Positions 23,494 to 36,226 of a stretch of 64,000 nt of DNA are shown in pieces; position 1 is the stretch's first letter; each line of letters starts with the position of its first letter. Source of the DNA: Linepithema humile (taxonomy: Eukaryota; Arthropoda; Insecta; Hymenoptera; Formicidae). The notes below the pieces were generated by a model. That model was not told the origin of the DNA, searched no databases, and saw only the letters and a list, made by a program, of their open reading frames with translations. Location: NCBI RefSeq assembly GCF_040581485.1, contig NC_090131.1, forward strand, positions 4,960,001 to 5,024,000, written 5' to 3'. Both the position numbers and the translations under genes were made by a program.

Positions 23494-23559
23494 TATTCAA
23501 GAGACGCGCTAACTGTACGAGTGCACAAAAAAAATGAAGGGGGTCGGCGATGACACCGA

Positions 23560-23637
23560 CGTCACAAACACACCTGAAACTTTGCTCACCCAACATTAAA
23601 AGTACGGGCCGAGCAAAGAGTCAGGCCCGCCTGTAAC
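23560..23637 (-). ncRNA. mir-87: microRNA precursor miR-87, copy 2
   Basis: On the minus strand, positions 23589-23568 carry the same 22 nt mature sequence as copy 1. The 5' arm contains GGGCCTGACTCTTTGCTCGG, from about 23631 to 23612, and pairs with the mature strand across a ~24 nt loop. The stem is compact and GC-rich at its base, so this is the better-formed hairpin of the two. The identical mature strands with diverged arms and loops indicate an old tandem duplication under selection on the mature sequence. A short minus-strand reading frame crossing both copies is an accident of the repeated sequence. Confidence 0.93.
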
Positions 23638-24278
23638 GCTTAGCATTCTTCCATTTCTTCAATTTTCTTCGGCTTCCCCGTCGACGTTAGCTGCGTTACA
23701 TAATAATTCCTAAATGGATAAAACGAAGCAAAAGCTTTTATCCTACGTCAAAGTAAATATTTCAAACAATATCACTAAAAATAACTTTCTCTTTTGCTTC
23801 ATGCTGCTTTCAAATAAATTAAATTCACTCACAGACCGAAAAAGCCTTTGCTCCGTTTTCTTTAAATTAAAAGCTATTAATTTCACTTTTATTTATACAA
23901 TTCAATAATCTGTTATTAACGCATAATATTTATATAAATATAAATTAATACCTTCTATCGAATTTTTATATTAAAGAATTATTCTTTCGAATATATTATC
24001 AAAATACATATATTCCATATTCTTCGTAGAAGTGGAAGAAGATTCATCATACCTGCAACAAAGAGAAATCCCAATTAGATATGATATTGCGATAAAAAAA
24101 ACCATGTTTAAAACTAATGACATACACAAGTAAAAAAATATCTACGTTGCAATAAAAGTGATATTATATTAAATATATAAATAGCATTTAATATAAAAAC
24201 TATTACATGCCATTTTTTATTTATATCTCTTATATATTATAAATTGAATGGATTATAATAGTTAATTATAGTAGTTTA
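23638..24278. other. Region upstream of the miR-87 pair
   Basis: The first ~60 bp (TCGGCTTCCCCGTCGACGTT) are more GC-rich than the rest, which is AT-rich. The miR-87 promoter should lie on this side, but no TATA box or initiator is clear. No coding exon is seen. Confidence 0.4.
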
Positions 24279-24705
24279 ATTCAGCAGTTATTTCAACATT
24301 TTTTAGCTCTGCTACATAAAATATGCACTAAACTCAATTAAAATTCGCATCGCTTTAACGCGCAAGTTACAACGTCACTCTGTAAATTTATGAAACGTTC
24401 CATCCACTTCTCGTGCTTCCACTTTTTTCAAAAAACAGTAATAATAAAAGTACTGATTTATATTAAAACATTACTAAACGTAACAGCTATTATACGCCGC
24501 AGCTTCAATTTGTGGCGGTGTTTATTCACTGCAACGGTAATTCAACGCTCATTTAAACATTTTGTCCGCGCCGCTACATGATACACACTGACCCAACGGT
24601 AGCCCAATTAAAATTCGTGTCACTTCAGCGTCGCTCTGTAAAACGCGATTTATGAAACTTCCCTTCTCGCCCTCCCGCCGGCCCCTCGTCGTTCCACCTT
24701 TTAAC
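24279..24705. repeat. Diverged tandem duplication of non-coding sequence (two ~160-bp copies)
   Basis: Copy A (~24279-24440) and copy B (~24541-24705) share, in order: TTCA..TTT.AACATTTT, a GCTACAT block, CAATTAAAATTCG (24337 and 24605), CGTC.CTCTGTAAA, and TTTATGAAAC followed by a C/T-rich stretch. The spacing is about 262-268 bp. Copy B is more CpG-rich. No frame is shared, so it looks non-coding. Confidence 0.6.
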
Positions 24706-24852
24706 TCAGAGTTTTCCGTATGCGCGACGGGGTTTATACGCGCGAGGCGCGCCGGACGTTTTGACGTTGTTCCTGACGTTCGTGAAAGCGCCCTTTCTTC
24801 GCAGCACACGGCGCGCGATCGTGCGATGACTCGCATGATAGCGAGAGCTCTC

Positions 24853-24901
24853 GGCAGAGCAGAGCAGAGCAGAGCAGAGCAGAGCAGAGCAGAGCAGAGC
24901 A
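24853..24901. repeat. (CAGAG)n microsatellite
   Basis: About nine and a half perfect copies of the 5-mer CAGAG. It sits in a CpG-rich block. Confidence 0.95.
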
Positions 24902-24979
24902 AACGGGCTAGGGTCCGTGATGGGGAGGATAGAGTCCGCTTTCATTTGGCGTGCATGCACACGCACGTACGTGAACGAG

Positions 24980-25032
<53 letters not shown>

Positions 25033-25041
25033 AGAGAAGTG
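24980..25041. repeat. (GA)n microsatellite
   Basis: A nearly pure GA tract of ~50-60 bp. Such tracts can bind GAGA-type factors in insects, but they are also plain slippage products. Confidence 0.95.
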
Positions 25042-25204
25042 ATCATCAGTGCTCTCGTGGAATGTGAGCATCAGGAGGAGAGATACGAGATTACGTCAGG
25101 CTCTGGCTCCATTTAAATGCCCGGCATTGCTGAAATTGGTCCGAGGATGACCCCTGACTTTGAGACCCGTCTCGTCTTTTTTGTCCGGTCAGCTCGTCCC
25201 CTCC

Positions 25205-26215
25205 CTTTGGCAAGACAGGGCGCGTGAGTATCCGTCGCCACAAAGGGACGGTCACGAACCAGAGAAGATCAGAGAAAGAGAGAGAGACACAAAGTCTCGA
25301 AGAAAGCTGGCTGTGAAGAGATGCCGCGTTATCGCCGGTTCATCTGGAGTCTTACTTCAAGCTGGCCGCATGAAGTTGACTGACGTTTTATAAAAAATGA
25401 AAGGGTTTCAATTAGAGAAATTTTTTTTCAATTAAAAAATTTCTATTTCTTACGATAACTCGCGTTTCCTTTCACAAGACAGGGGTGTAAATATCCGTCG
25501 CTACAAAGAAACAATTACCAGAAAAGAGAATCTCGGAGAAAATCCGGATACAAAAAGATGTCGCATCATCGCCGGTTCGTCTGGAATCAAGCTGGATATG
25601 CGAAATCGACATTTCTTAAAAATTGAGGAGGTTTCAATTGATAAAACTTTTCAAAGAAATGTTCTCAATTTAAAAAATCTCTTTTTCGCAATAATATCCG
25701 TCCTCTTTTTCAGAAGAGACGGCGCGGGAATATCCCTCGCTTCAAAGGAACGGTCACGAACCAGAGAAGAAAGAGTCCCGAGGAAAGTCGGCTACGAAGA
25801 GATGCCGCATTATCGCCAGTTCATCTGGAATCTTATTTCGAGCTCACGTAAAGTCGACGTTTCTTAAAAAGGGAGTTTTAATTAATAAAAATTAAAAAAA
25901 AAATTCTTTATCGAAAAATCTCTGTTTCGTGCAATTATGCGAACTCTATTTTACAAATCAAAGCGCGTGAGGATTTATTACTACAAAGAGATGCTAAAAG
26001 ATAAAAAAGAAGACTAGAGAAGAGAATAACGAAAAAGAAATCGAAGAAATGTCGCGTTATCGTCAGTTTAATTAAAATTCTGCTTGAAACTGAACATGTG
26101 AAATCAATGTATCTTAGAAAATAAAAGGATTGTAATTAACAAAATTTTAGATAAAAATTTTCTCCAAATAAAAGGACTGTAATTACCAAAATTTTAAATA
26201 AAAATTTTGAAAAAT
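25205..26215. repeat. Four diverged tandem copies of a ~240-bp non-coding unit
   Basis: Copies begin near 25212, 25476, 25714 and 25955. Shared order of blocks: AAGACAGGGCGCGTGAGTAT or relatives, CGTCGC.ACAAAG, GGTCACGAACCAGAGAAG, GAAGAGATGCCGC.TTATCGC, GTTCATCTGGA.TCTTA.TTC, and then TTTCTTAAAAA with a T/A-rich tail. Copies 1 and 3 are most alike and copy 4 is the most decayed. Copy 4 also contains a ~43 bp direct repeat (26119-26161 and 26166-26208). The first three begin just after a pyrimidine-rich stretch ending in AG, like exon edges. Reading frames are not conserved between copies. Confidence 0.7.
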
Positions 26216-29200
26216 TTTTGTTTCCTGAAAAAAACACAGCATTGTTTTCGTTAGATACGTGATGTTGACTTGCGCACGGCCAACTCGTCATGGCAACTTT
26301 CGGGAAGGCATTAATCATGCAAGTCGGGAACTACTTGTATATGATTCGCGTGGGCAAACAACACCGGCTTGAGGTTGAATACGTTAATGCCGGTATGTAC
26401 GCCGCCACGCTGTACACAACGGTGAGAAGGATTGATATTCTTTTGCCGTGCGCGCGAGTCGCCTCGGCCGCCTCTCGGAAAACCGTTTGTTATTCCGACT
26501 GCCTCACGAAATTCTCGCCGGCTATGATATTCGTGTGCCTATCCGGCTTACCTGCGCGCATGCACCACGGCCGACCCGTTATTTTCCGTTTAGATATGCA
26601 GCTTGGAATAGATAAACAGACGAACCGCCAGAATAGCGGAAGACGCGGCGCTATTTTAATTTCTAGCCACTTCCGCCGTCAGAAGCGGCGAGCGGACTTG
26701 ACTGTTTGCCGAGACAACACAATATGCACAGGGTGTGCCAGATTCTTGTTGTAACAAGCAAATTTTTTGAATGAGTTTAGAGCGAATTTCTCCGCAACAA
26801 AATAATGTAATTTGTGGCTACGTTTCATCGTAAATTTTTGCGATGGAATTAAACTTTGTTTAACGTGAACTTTTCAATGCCACTTATTTACATACATTTA
26901 CATACATAATCGTTGATTATGTGTTTGGATTAATTTATTTTTTTTTATAAATGACGATTTATTTATGACGATTATTCTTCCGAAAGAAGTGCGACATATC
27001 GCAGAGAAAGAGAAGCTGAATAATTTTAACAAAATATTTCTAAGTATCGCACATATTTTAAAATTATCGAGCTTTGCTTTCCACAATATTTCGTGCATAC
27101 ACACATGCACGCTACATTTCTCGGAAGAGTGGTTGCCAAAAAGAAATCGTCGTCTCTCAAGAAATATAAACCCGATAAAAGTGCTGCTCAAAGGACACAC
27201 ACCGGAAATTCTTTGAGAAACGCGGCTTCAAAAGTCGCTTTCGTTTCTCCTGCCTGGCGGAATTGCTATCGAATTTCCTAGAGTGACTCGGCTCGTTCTC
27301 GATCCTCCGCTTTTCAACCAAAATCGATCGATCTTTGATATAGAGTTAACGGACGTAGCGTAAACTAGATGATTTTTGCTTTCCACGACACAATAACTTT
27401 CGCAACAAACGATTCCCTTGAAAAATACAAAGCCCGAGCTCAAAAGTCAAACGCAAAATCACGCGGGTATTAATAAAATAATTGTTAAATAAATACGTTT
27501 AAAAACACATAAATAATTACATATTTTGTTATTTAAAAGTTAAAAAGATGACTTAAATTATTTAAAAGTTGGTTAAATAACAAACTAGCTAAATTAATTG
27601 AAACAATATTGATAAACTGAATGTCAGTAGCATCAGCTGATTAATTTTTATTATTGTTTTGTAAAAGCACCAATTTTCAAATATGTATAAATCTAGTTTG
27701 CGTAAGTGCGAGATATACGAGAGCGATGACCGAAAAGCGAAACGGCCGAAAAAACGCTTATGAGCGGGTTTGATGGAACATTTATCCCGGCTTCGAGTCG
27801 CTACGTGGATGATCGATCGGCCGTCGCTCGGCGGCAGGAACGATATTTTGCGAAATATTTTCGAGACACCATTTTCCGGTTCGCTGCGTTACATTTTACA
27901 CGCGCGCGTGCAGTCGAATTTGTATGATATATTCAGCAAAACAATTGTTCTCGCGTGAACGAGATTATTTCTCCGCCGATTTAATTTTCGATGGGCTTCA
28001 TCAATACTCGAAGATTGCTTTTTGATTATTGTTGTACCCGCGTTATTTGCGCATTCGCATGTTTATTATCGTCGGCCGCAATAATGCAAATATTTTAAGT
28101 TATAAAACCAGGGCTCGTTATACAGAGAATGAAGCATCAGATGATACTTTGGAAGGCGAACTTTCTCGCAAACGAAGCTTCTCATGACAAAAATATTAAA
28201 ATACTGAATCTTGAAAATGAAAAGAAAAAACTGCCACAAAGTCGATTTGAAATTTATCAAAAGTATCGCGCCGTAGTTCGGTGCATCCTATATACAAGCG
28301 CTTAATGTGCATCGGAAATAGCTGTCCGTAGGTTATATAACGGTATAATGATGCACGTTTTGCTAACAAAACCGGAGAGTTAAGCTACTCGGGGCCGTTC
28401 GTCCATAAAAAGGAACGTGGAAAGGAGAGACTGAAACTGAGACGAGCGCAAAAAGGGCGTGCCGGCGTTTGACAGGAAGTTGACCCAACGTCCGGTTCTA
28501 ATGTATTTCCGGCCGGTTACGGCTATCAAATCGCACGAGTCTGCGGTTCGCCGACGTTCTATTTCTTTCGTACCCCACCTCCGTTATAATCGTCATCTTC
28601 GTTTCCCGGCCGTGTTCGAATTAACAGCGTATAAAGACGTCGTTGAAAGCTTTATCACGGTCATTAAACGCCTCCGTGCTTTCATTCGCGGAATATTGTA
28701 ATAAAACGAAATTTTCGCCGAATAGAATACGTCATCATATAACTGCAAAGTAGCTATTAAATATTTCATTAATCTACAAATGTGAGATTGCACAGTTTTT
28801 TTATGATTCAATAATTAATTGTTCAAATTGAAAATTTTCGAGAAAAGAGCAAACAAGAATTTACAATTTGGGCCATCTGGGAAATTTACAACTCTTTTAA
28901 GAAAGTTGGAAATTTGCAGCCACTTAATAAATTTATATAAAACTATAAATTGCATCGGTTGAAAGTTCATGAATCCGAGTAACTGATCAGTGCATGATTC
29001 ATCGCGACTGCAAAAGCTGAGAGAGATTAAATAACAGATTATACACATTGATGCGCGGGATAAAGTAAATCCACGAAGACCGCTGTGTAAAGACTTCTTC
29101 CCCTAAATGCGTTACAGTCATGCTACAACCATTTGCAATCTCGGGAGCTCGTAAAACAAAGAGGAGCGGGATTGCAGCGGTTAAAGTCGACTCCGCTCGC

Positions 29201-30441
29201 GAAAAAAGGTCCGTTAACGAATCGATTGAAATGGAAATCGATTGAACAAGCACTCGGCGCTTGTTATTCTCCATTTCCCCTCTTTCTCCCTCCCGTCTGT
29301 CCGTCTAATGCGATTCCTTTCTTGACGTAGGTAGTTGCGCGGGACTGGAATCGCGCTCTCGAAATCTGGAAAACAGACGCCGATGAGGCAGGGAGCGGCG
29401 GGTGAGTGGGCGGGAGGGAGGAATCGGTCGGAGGATGGAGGATAATTGTATTGTAATTGCATCCTTCGAGCTACGTACGGCGGAGAGAACGTAGGGAAAC
29501 GGAGCCGTGTCGGACTCGGGGCCGAGTCACGGTTGACCCGATTTTTTCCTCCGCTCCTCCGGCGGGGACTACGCGCCGGTTCCGAACTGAAACTAATGCC
29601 CCACGATGGCGGCGGCGGCGGCAACGGGGAAGGAAAGGAGAGAAAGAGCGAAAGAGAGCCGGCACGACGGCGGAGGGCAATGGATCTAAAGTGGCGGTCG
29701 TCGTGGCGGAGAAAGGAGAGAGGAGATCGAGAGCCACGGAGAGAAAGGGAGAAAACTGCGGACGGTGGTGGCGATGCGGGAGGATAAAGCCGCGCGGAAC
29801 ATATCCATAGGGTGTCTCGCGTAATTGCGATCGTTGATTGTAAACTGATTCACGCGTCGTTGCCTCGCGGCCAAGTCCTTTGCGCGCGCAAACGGTGCTC
29901 CCAAATGTAAAATGCAAGGAATTCTTTTCAATAATATGAATATTTTTCCGAAAATGTGGAGGAAATGCAATAGTTCCTGGGTGAATAAGAACGAAGGGTT
30001 TCCCAAGCAATCTTGTGAAGTGCGATTGCCGGCAGCGAAGCCTTATTGCGTGGCGTAAAATTGAGATAGGTCGCCGTGCGATGTAGCGGCTGATATTGCA
30101 TTTTGAAAAAATCGTTAGAAAATAATTTACAAAACGTGTAATTTATCCGCTACGCCACTTTAGCTTCCGCTGAACCGCCGACGAGACGGTGGAAATTACG
30201 AGCGTTTGTAAAAATGCGGCGTAACTCTTTTAATCCCCGGTTACGAGCCGCTTCTTCTCCATTGTTGCATCGTACTCCGAAAATTCCTATAAAGAAAGGG
30301 ATTAGCGCGAATCCGCCGTCGTCGTCGACGCTGACGCAACGTAACGACGTGCGCATTTCGCACATGTGTACCGTGAAACGGCTCTTTGTAATCCGCGACG
30401 AGACAAGCGCCGATCGATAAGCGCGTTATATGCATTAGGAG

Positions 30442-30499
<58 letters not shown>

Positions 30500-32799
30500 G
30501 TGCAACGAAGGAAGGAAGGTGTTCGACAATGGAAACGTCGAGGGAAACGAAGAAGCGAGAAACCCGCGAGTGCGTTCTCCATTTTCGCTGAAAATAGCGA
30601 CACACTATTATTATAGCCTTGTAGACTCAAGTTTTGTCACGTCACATTGCTGAGTGAAGCAAGAGTACCGCTCCGTGAAAGAAAATACTTTTATTTAATT
30701 TTTCTTTGTATTTTACTTTTTACTTTCTTCGAATCGATATTTTCGCTGGAAAAAAAAATAAAGCCTGAATTGCCCCGATGATTCATTTTTGTACATAACA
30801 AATAAAAATAAATATCTTAACATTCCGAAAATTTAAATATCTAAATTGAATATCTCGAAAATAAATAAAAAAAGATATAGATGGAAGTGAAATGTATATC
30901 GATATCGGCTAATCTCGACGCGATGTTTCACGACGTGGCGATATAGCGCGCGTGGCATGGTAATATATTTTGATTTTCGCATTAGACTGTCTCTTACGAG
31001 CGATCGATCGATCGAGCCGGGAGAACGCGAAACGAATAAGAAAAACGATGCATCCAACGACGTTAAAGTCCGACGACGCCGTTTCAGCGTCGCGAAATAG
31101 ATCACTCGGCTTATCCGGCTTTATAGTCGACGGCGAGTACGGCCGAGTCGTGGAAGCTTTTCGCGCACGTACAGCAAGTTATTTCAACATAATCGCTCCG
31201 CGAACTGCCGGGCAGAGGTAGAGCGAGAGAAAGAAAGAGAGAAAGAGAGAGAGATAAAGAGAGAATGAAGAGGAGGGGAGAAAACTAAGGATCCGCCTCG
31301 GGAAAATATGATTTGCTTGATTCACGTGTTGCCTCTCGCAGAAATGAGGCTAGCCATTTCTGCTGGCTACGAAAATCCCGCGAAATGAGCTCGCTCGTTA
31401 TTTCGTTGATTAGTCACCGCGGCGAAGTTCTGTGTTTAATGTGTTAATTAATGAAACACGTTGCAACAACAGCAGCCAGCTGTTGCCTCTATTTCGGTAT
31501 TCACAGATTCTTGATATCTTCTGCTTCTCTTCTTTCGCTGCGCAGATACACGGCCGCCGGAGTCTGAGACGTAACATCCCGCGCGCGCGCGCGCGCGCAA
31601 TGTACTTGTAGCAACGTACTCAAGGACCTCTGAACAGGATGTAGATTTCATTGTACGCTCGATGTAATCGCGCTCCTTTGATACAAGACGACGTCGGGGA
31701 ACTAACTTGTCTCAGTGTCTCAGGGCTAAAACACGCAATCGCGGCTTTCGGCGCGGCGGAATTCATGTAAACTCGATGATGATGCGCTTGGCACCTAACA
31801 ACGCGGATATCTCTCCAAACACTGTGCCGTCTTGTTGCATCACGTCACGAGGGCCCTATCGCGAGCAAATTTTGCATACGCAACGCAGCGCGAGCAGTCA
31901 TATTACAAAATTAGACACTGTCTCGTTAAGTTCTTCAACGTGAAGTGCCGCCAAGACGCCGTAAAGTTTTGCAACAAGATAATATTTATTTGACGTAAAA
32001 AAAGTAATTAAAAATATCAAATCACATAAATTGTAGAGAAAGGAATAAAGAGAATAAACGTTTTTACCAAAAAGTAACAATTATTTTAAAAATAGCTGAA
32101 ATTTTATCGACGCGCAAATACGTTTCGCGATATGTTTGATAACAAGTCAATTTTGTAACAAAATCTATTACAAAAAATATATATATAAATTGATAATAAA
32201 AAATATATTTCTCTGTCCCAGTTTTATCCTCTTTTTAAATATTGCAAACGTTCTAGCTTTTCCCTATTGTGTTGCAAAAAAAAAATAAAAAAAAAAAAAA
32301 AGAGATTTGATCACTGACAGACGCGATGCGCAGTTGCATCACTTGCACCGTTAAGCCGACTGTGATAAGTCTCGTTTCGCGCGAGCGTTGCGTCATCGCG
32401 TCGCACGCAATATTTTTATCGCCGCGAAAGCTATTTCGCAGTGCTACATCCGGCGCATTTCGGTGCCGTTTTTCCCCGGGCTCGTTAGTTTTTCCCCGAT
32501 GTTGCGCGCGTCGCGTCGCGTCGCGTCGCCACTCCGTCCGCTTCCGCTCGGCGTATTTTCAAACGCGCGGGCTCGTAGATTTTCCAGGATTTCGTAACGC
32601 GACATATAACGGCCGTGACGCAATCCACATCCGAGAGCGGGTCCCAGAACAAGCGCGTGAGAGATGCGCTCTTCCTCTCCCGGGTGCGGGTGGTGCGTGT
32701 TAAAAAGCCGCGTACACGCGCGCGCGCGCGCGCGCCGTTCACGCTCGCGGAGCCCGTGGGCTTCTATCGCGCGAAGCACACTCGCAACAACGCCGTGAC
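26216..32799. other. Gene-poor stretch with CpG-rich islands
   Basis: I find no supported protein gene or RNA gene. CpG-rich blocks occur near 26.4-26.7, 27.7-27.95, 28.4-28.7, 29.1-29.85, 30.1-30.6 and 31.0-31.9 kb, with AT-rich DNA between. Frames of up to ~180 codons in the islands have no recognisable motif and are compatible with chance. Notable simple repeats are (CCG)n at ~30440-30500 and (GC)n at ~31578-31600. A Kozak-like CCACGATGGCGGCGGCG at ~29600 opens a frame of only ~28 codons. Confidence 0.5.
30440..30500. repeat. (CCG)n trinucleotide repeat
   Basis: About 20 CCG units, interrupted by CCACC and CACCG. It gives poly-Gly, poly-Arg or poly-Ala frames that are not genes in themselves. 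Confidence 0.9.
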
Positions 32800-32817
32800 C
32801 ACACGCCTCAAACACGT

Positions 32818-32900
32818 GTGGCTATATAAATAAGCTTTATGACGTCATCCCGTGCGCAGAGCACAGCCGGAGCACGATTCTGCCGCGTTCCCTCGGCCTC
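32818..32900 (+). promoter_or_regulatory. Candidate core promoter: TATA box plus CRE
   Basis: TATATAAATA begins at about 32821 at the downstream edge of a CpG-rich block (~32.3-32.8 kb). A perfect CRE palindrome, TGACGTCA, lies at 32839-32846. A start site would be expected near 32850, followed by a C/T-rich leader with several out-of-frame starts. This is a well-formed TATA context in a region with no annotated gene. The direction (+) is inferred from the TATA box only. Confidence 0.4.
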
Positions 32901-35900
32901 TCTTCTTTCCTCACGATCCACCGATCCCGCGCTTCGAGCACACTTCTCTCTCCCGCTCTTTAAGATTCACACCGCTGAATTGCGTCGTTTGCTCCGGATT
33001 CTCTGGGCTCGAAGAGCAGGGGATACGCAGAAGCGTGGCGGAGTTTAATGGGCGAGACTCAATGGAACATTAGAGTGGGATATAAGAGATTTTAGACTGG
33101 ATTTTCCCTTGATTTTTTTCGCAACATTTATTTTCATAATGCAAATTGTTGAATTTATTAATTACTAAATTAATATATGTATATAGAAAATAAAAGCCAA
33201 AAATATTTATAAATATTATTTACATCAAATATAAAAATTAGCGAAATTTGATATAAAGATTAATCTACGAATTATAAAATTGCCGAATTTGCAAAAGTAA
33301 TCAATTTGTTTCAAATTGATTTAAAATAGATTTTATCTCAAAAATAATTAAAATTCCCGATTAACTGTTAAAATATTATGTCGAAAATTCAACACACGAT
33401 AAATAATGGTTGCTCGTCGAGAGTTTTCACGATGGAAAAATCATATTCGTTATTAGATTCGCGATGAAAAGGGAAGGTTTGTTTGTTTCGCCGCACCATG
33501 TGGAGTCCGTTTTCATATCGGTGCTCTCATATTAATGCTGCGTAATAGATAATCGGTCGGAATAGAGTCTTACGTAACGATAAAACAGATGGTCTGTTGG
33601 AATGCGGGCATTCACGACCTACAAGAAAACGCGAAGTGCCATAGCGTGCGTTCGTCCATGAGATGAAAATATGGGCCGCGTTATATGGTGCGGCAATAAA
33701 CCTATACGTAAATAACTGTAACGAAAAGCCTTACGTCCGTTACTACGAATATGCTTTAGAGCCGTCTCGCGCACAAGCCGACCCGAGCAATTCCGACGAT
33801 TAATACTTGGCATCAAACTCACGATCACGACGTCGCCTTCGTGAACTTCGGCTATTCGCAAGATTCGCGGAATCGCTGTGAAGTACGCTTAATGGACGGC
33901 GACTGTAAACGTATTCCAGTATATTCTACACCGTAAATTTGCCAAAATTGCCTATAAAGAACGGATGCGAAATGGGGTCGCGCAATACGCAATTTATCTC
34001 ATTGTCATTTGATCGTAGAGCGGCTGGAAAATGGTTTATGTAGTCAATTTTGAAATTACTCGAAACTCAACAATATTTTATTTCCACGTGAAAGATCTTT
34101 ATTCAAATTTCTTTAAATAATATTAAATGTATTTAGTCGTAATTATTCGTGTAGGAAGTGATAATTCTTTGACAATCTTATCTTTTTAATTACAACACTA
34201 AACGATTGCGCACAAATCGCGGTCAATTAAAGAAAGATCGGAATCTCTTTCCGGGCGCGATATCTCACGACATGTAACGCAATATAATGGCACGTATCAG
34301 CATTATTCCGAGTGGGCTTAGTCAAAAAAACCGTTCCGCGCAATTATCCACGCAATTTATTCGCGGCGGTACTTCGCGTCGCTTAACATAAGAATATCAG
34401 ACGAGTGTGCGAGCTCGCCCGGAGCGAAAAACGAGTGGCTATGAAAAGTTTACGGGGGACGAAAAGTGATGGTACATAGAGATGAGGGGGTGGTTGCAGC
34501 GTCCCCGGCAAATCCGCGATAAGTATGCGCAAAATGTATGAAAGAGATTTCGCGCATGGAGTGGCGCAAAACCGGCATTGGCGCGGAAACTGGTGAAAGC
34601 ACAATTTAAGGACCAATAGCGATTTCAGAGTTCCTTATAATCCTTAAATGCAGTTTATAAAAAAAAAAAAATCTTTCAAAATTTTATATCAATTCGAAAA
34701 AATAATAAATACATATATGTGTGACGCATTGGAGAAATACCAGATAATTTAACATCTCTGAAATAAAATTTCCACTGCTAAAAATTGATCGATTACTTTA
34801 TTGTACGTCGAGTAGCAATGATTGCATATATTCTCACTGAATAGATATATTTAACAATGAAAAGCGCGTCAAATATGTATACATCTCTTTCAAGTTTTCC
34901 CTATTTTTATTCCTGTTTAATCTTCAAAATATTTTTCAATTTGTATATTTCTCTGTTTGAATTCATTCCCTTCATTCCGAAACGCAATGCGTTGTCGACC
35001 CTGTTAAGAAGACAGGAAGTACGGGGGTTGGATAGACGCGCGAGGGGGATGGAAGGCGAAACGATGTCGGCGACGACGGCGTTTAGAGCGTTAAAGATGA
35101 TGGAGACTATAAATGACTGAGAAAGGCGAGCGAGTGTGCATATCTCTCTCGTGAGGGACTCATCGCGGCACAATAAGAAGCGGGTTGGGAACCGACGAGA
35201 GGGACGACGATAGTTAAAGAACAGAGGGAAGGAGGGTGTACCGTACAAAATGTGACATTACCGGGAACAAGTGATCATTAAGGCCACCCCGGGGCTAAAC
35301 AAAGGGATCATTGAGAGACTTAAGCGAGGCTACAGGCAGTTTCGAAACTAGTCCGCGCAGTCGCTCGAACAAGCGAATTGTACATTGCCACTTTCGCAGA
35401 TTTTACCTCTCTCTCCTCCTCTTTGCTTCTTTCTCGATCTCGCTCGCGCGTTCGCCTTTGCACTTCGACCTCTGGACAACGGGAACATCTCCCACGGGTG
35501 CCGTGCGGGTTTCCATTTTGATTTCGAGGTCAAATTGATTGCCCGTGCGAGCCTTAACAACAGCGTTCAAGCGCTATTTTCTCATGAACGTTGAAATTTC
35601 GTTCGAAATAAAGTCGACGTATCTTTCATCTATTATTATTCCCTACTTAAAGTGATGGGATTTTCTTTTATGCATATCTTAAAAACTTAAATAGAAAAGC
35701 AACTTGAATATTCCTGGCGTTTAAATTGTAAATTTTAGCGTAAATAATCTTACAATTGCTAATTAAAATTGGAAATTTCATCTATTTCATTTTTTTTATA
35801 TTTTTTAAGAAGAGATGTAATTCGAAATTGACGTTACATGTAAAAAGATACAATCGGATAATTCGCAAACCTACCTCGCCCGATCTATCGTGTCTCGATA

Positions 35901-36202
35901 GCTTAGATTTTCATGCACTAACCGGCGCGCTTCGCTATCAAGTCCAATTGTACGATATGCATACCGATTGGCCCGATATTATCGATCTCCATATATCGAA
36001 GAGACGAAAGGCATCATCCCGGGCTCACCGAAAAGCGGCGCGCTCGACATCACGACGTATGCACATCCCCATGGGGGTAATCTCATTTCTTATCGACAAC
36101 GACGACGAGATCAGCGACTCGAGCGTTGTTAACGTATCGTCATTGAAATCCGATTACATGCTCCGCCGCCGTTCTCATGCGGACAAAAAGCGAGCACGCG
36201 GC

Positions 36203-36226
36203 AGGGAGGGGGGGGGGAGGGGGGGA
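36203..36226. repeat. G-rich run with quadruplex potential
   Basis: GGGAGGGGGGGGGGAGGGGG within a short purine tract. It has enough G-runs to form a G-quadruplex on the plus strand. Confidence 0.7.

Noticed and set aside
23369..23596. 75-codon minus-strand frame with a repeated GEQSFRCV motif
   Set aside because: The repeated motif is just the duplicated miR-87 mature sequence translated.
26290..26754. 154-codon plus-strand frame starting with ATG
   Set aside because: No recognisable domain, no repeat of the frame elsewhere, and it lies partly in a CpG-rich island. It could be chance; ortholog evidence would be needed.
29471..30010. 179-codon minus-strand frame and overlapping frames on the other strand
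   Set aside because: Several long frames overlap on both strands in a CpG-rich island, which is typical of low stop-codon density rather than genes.
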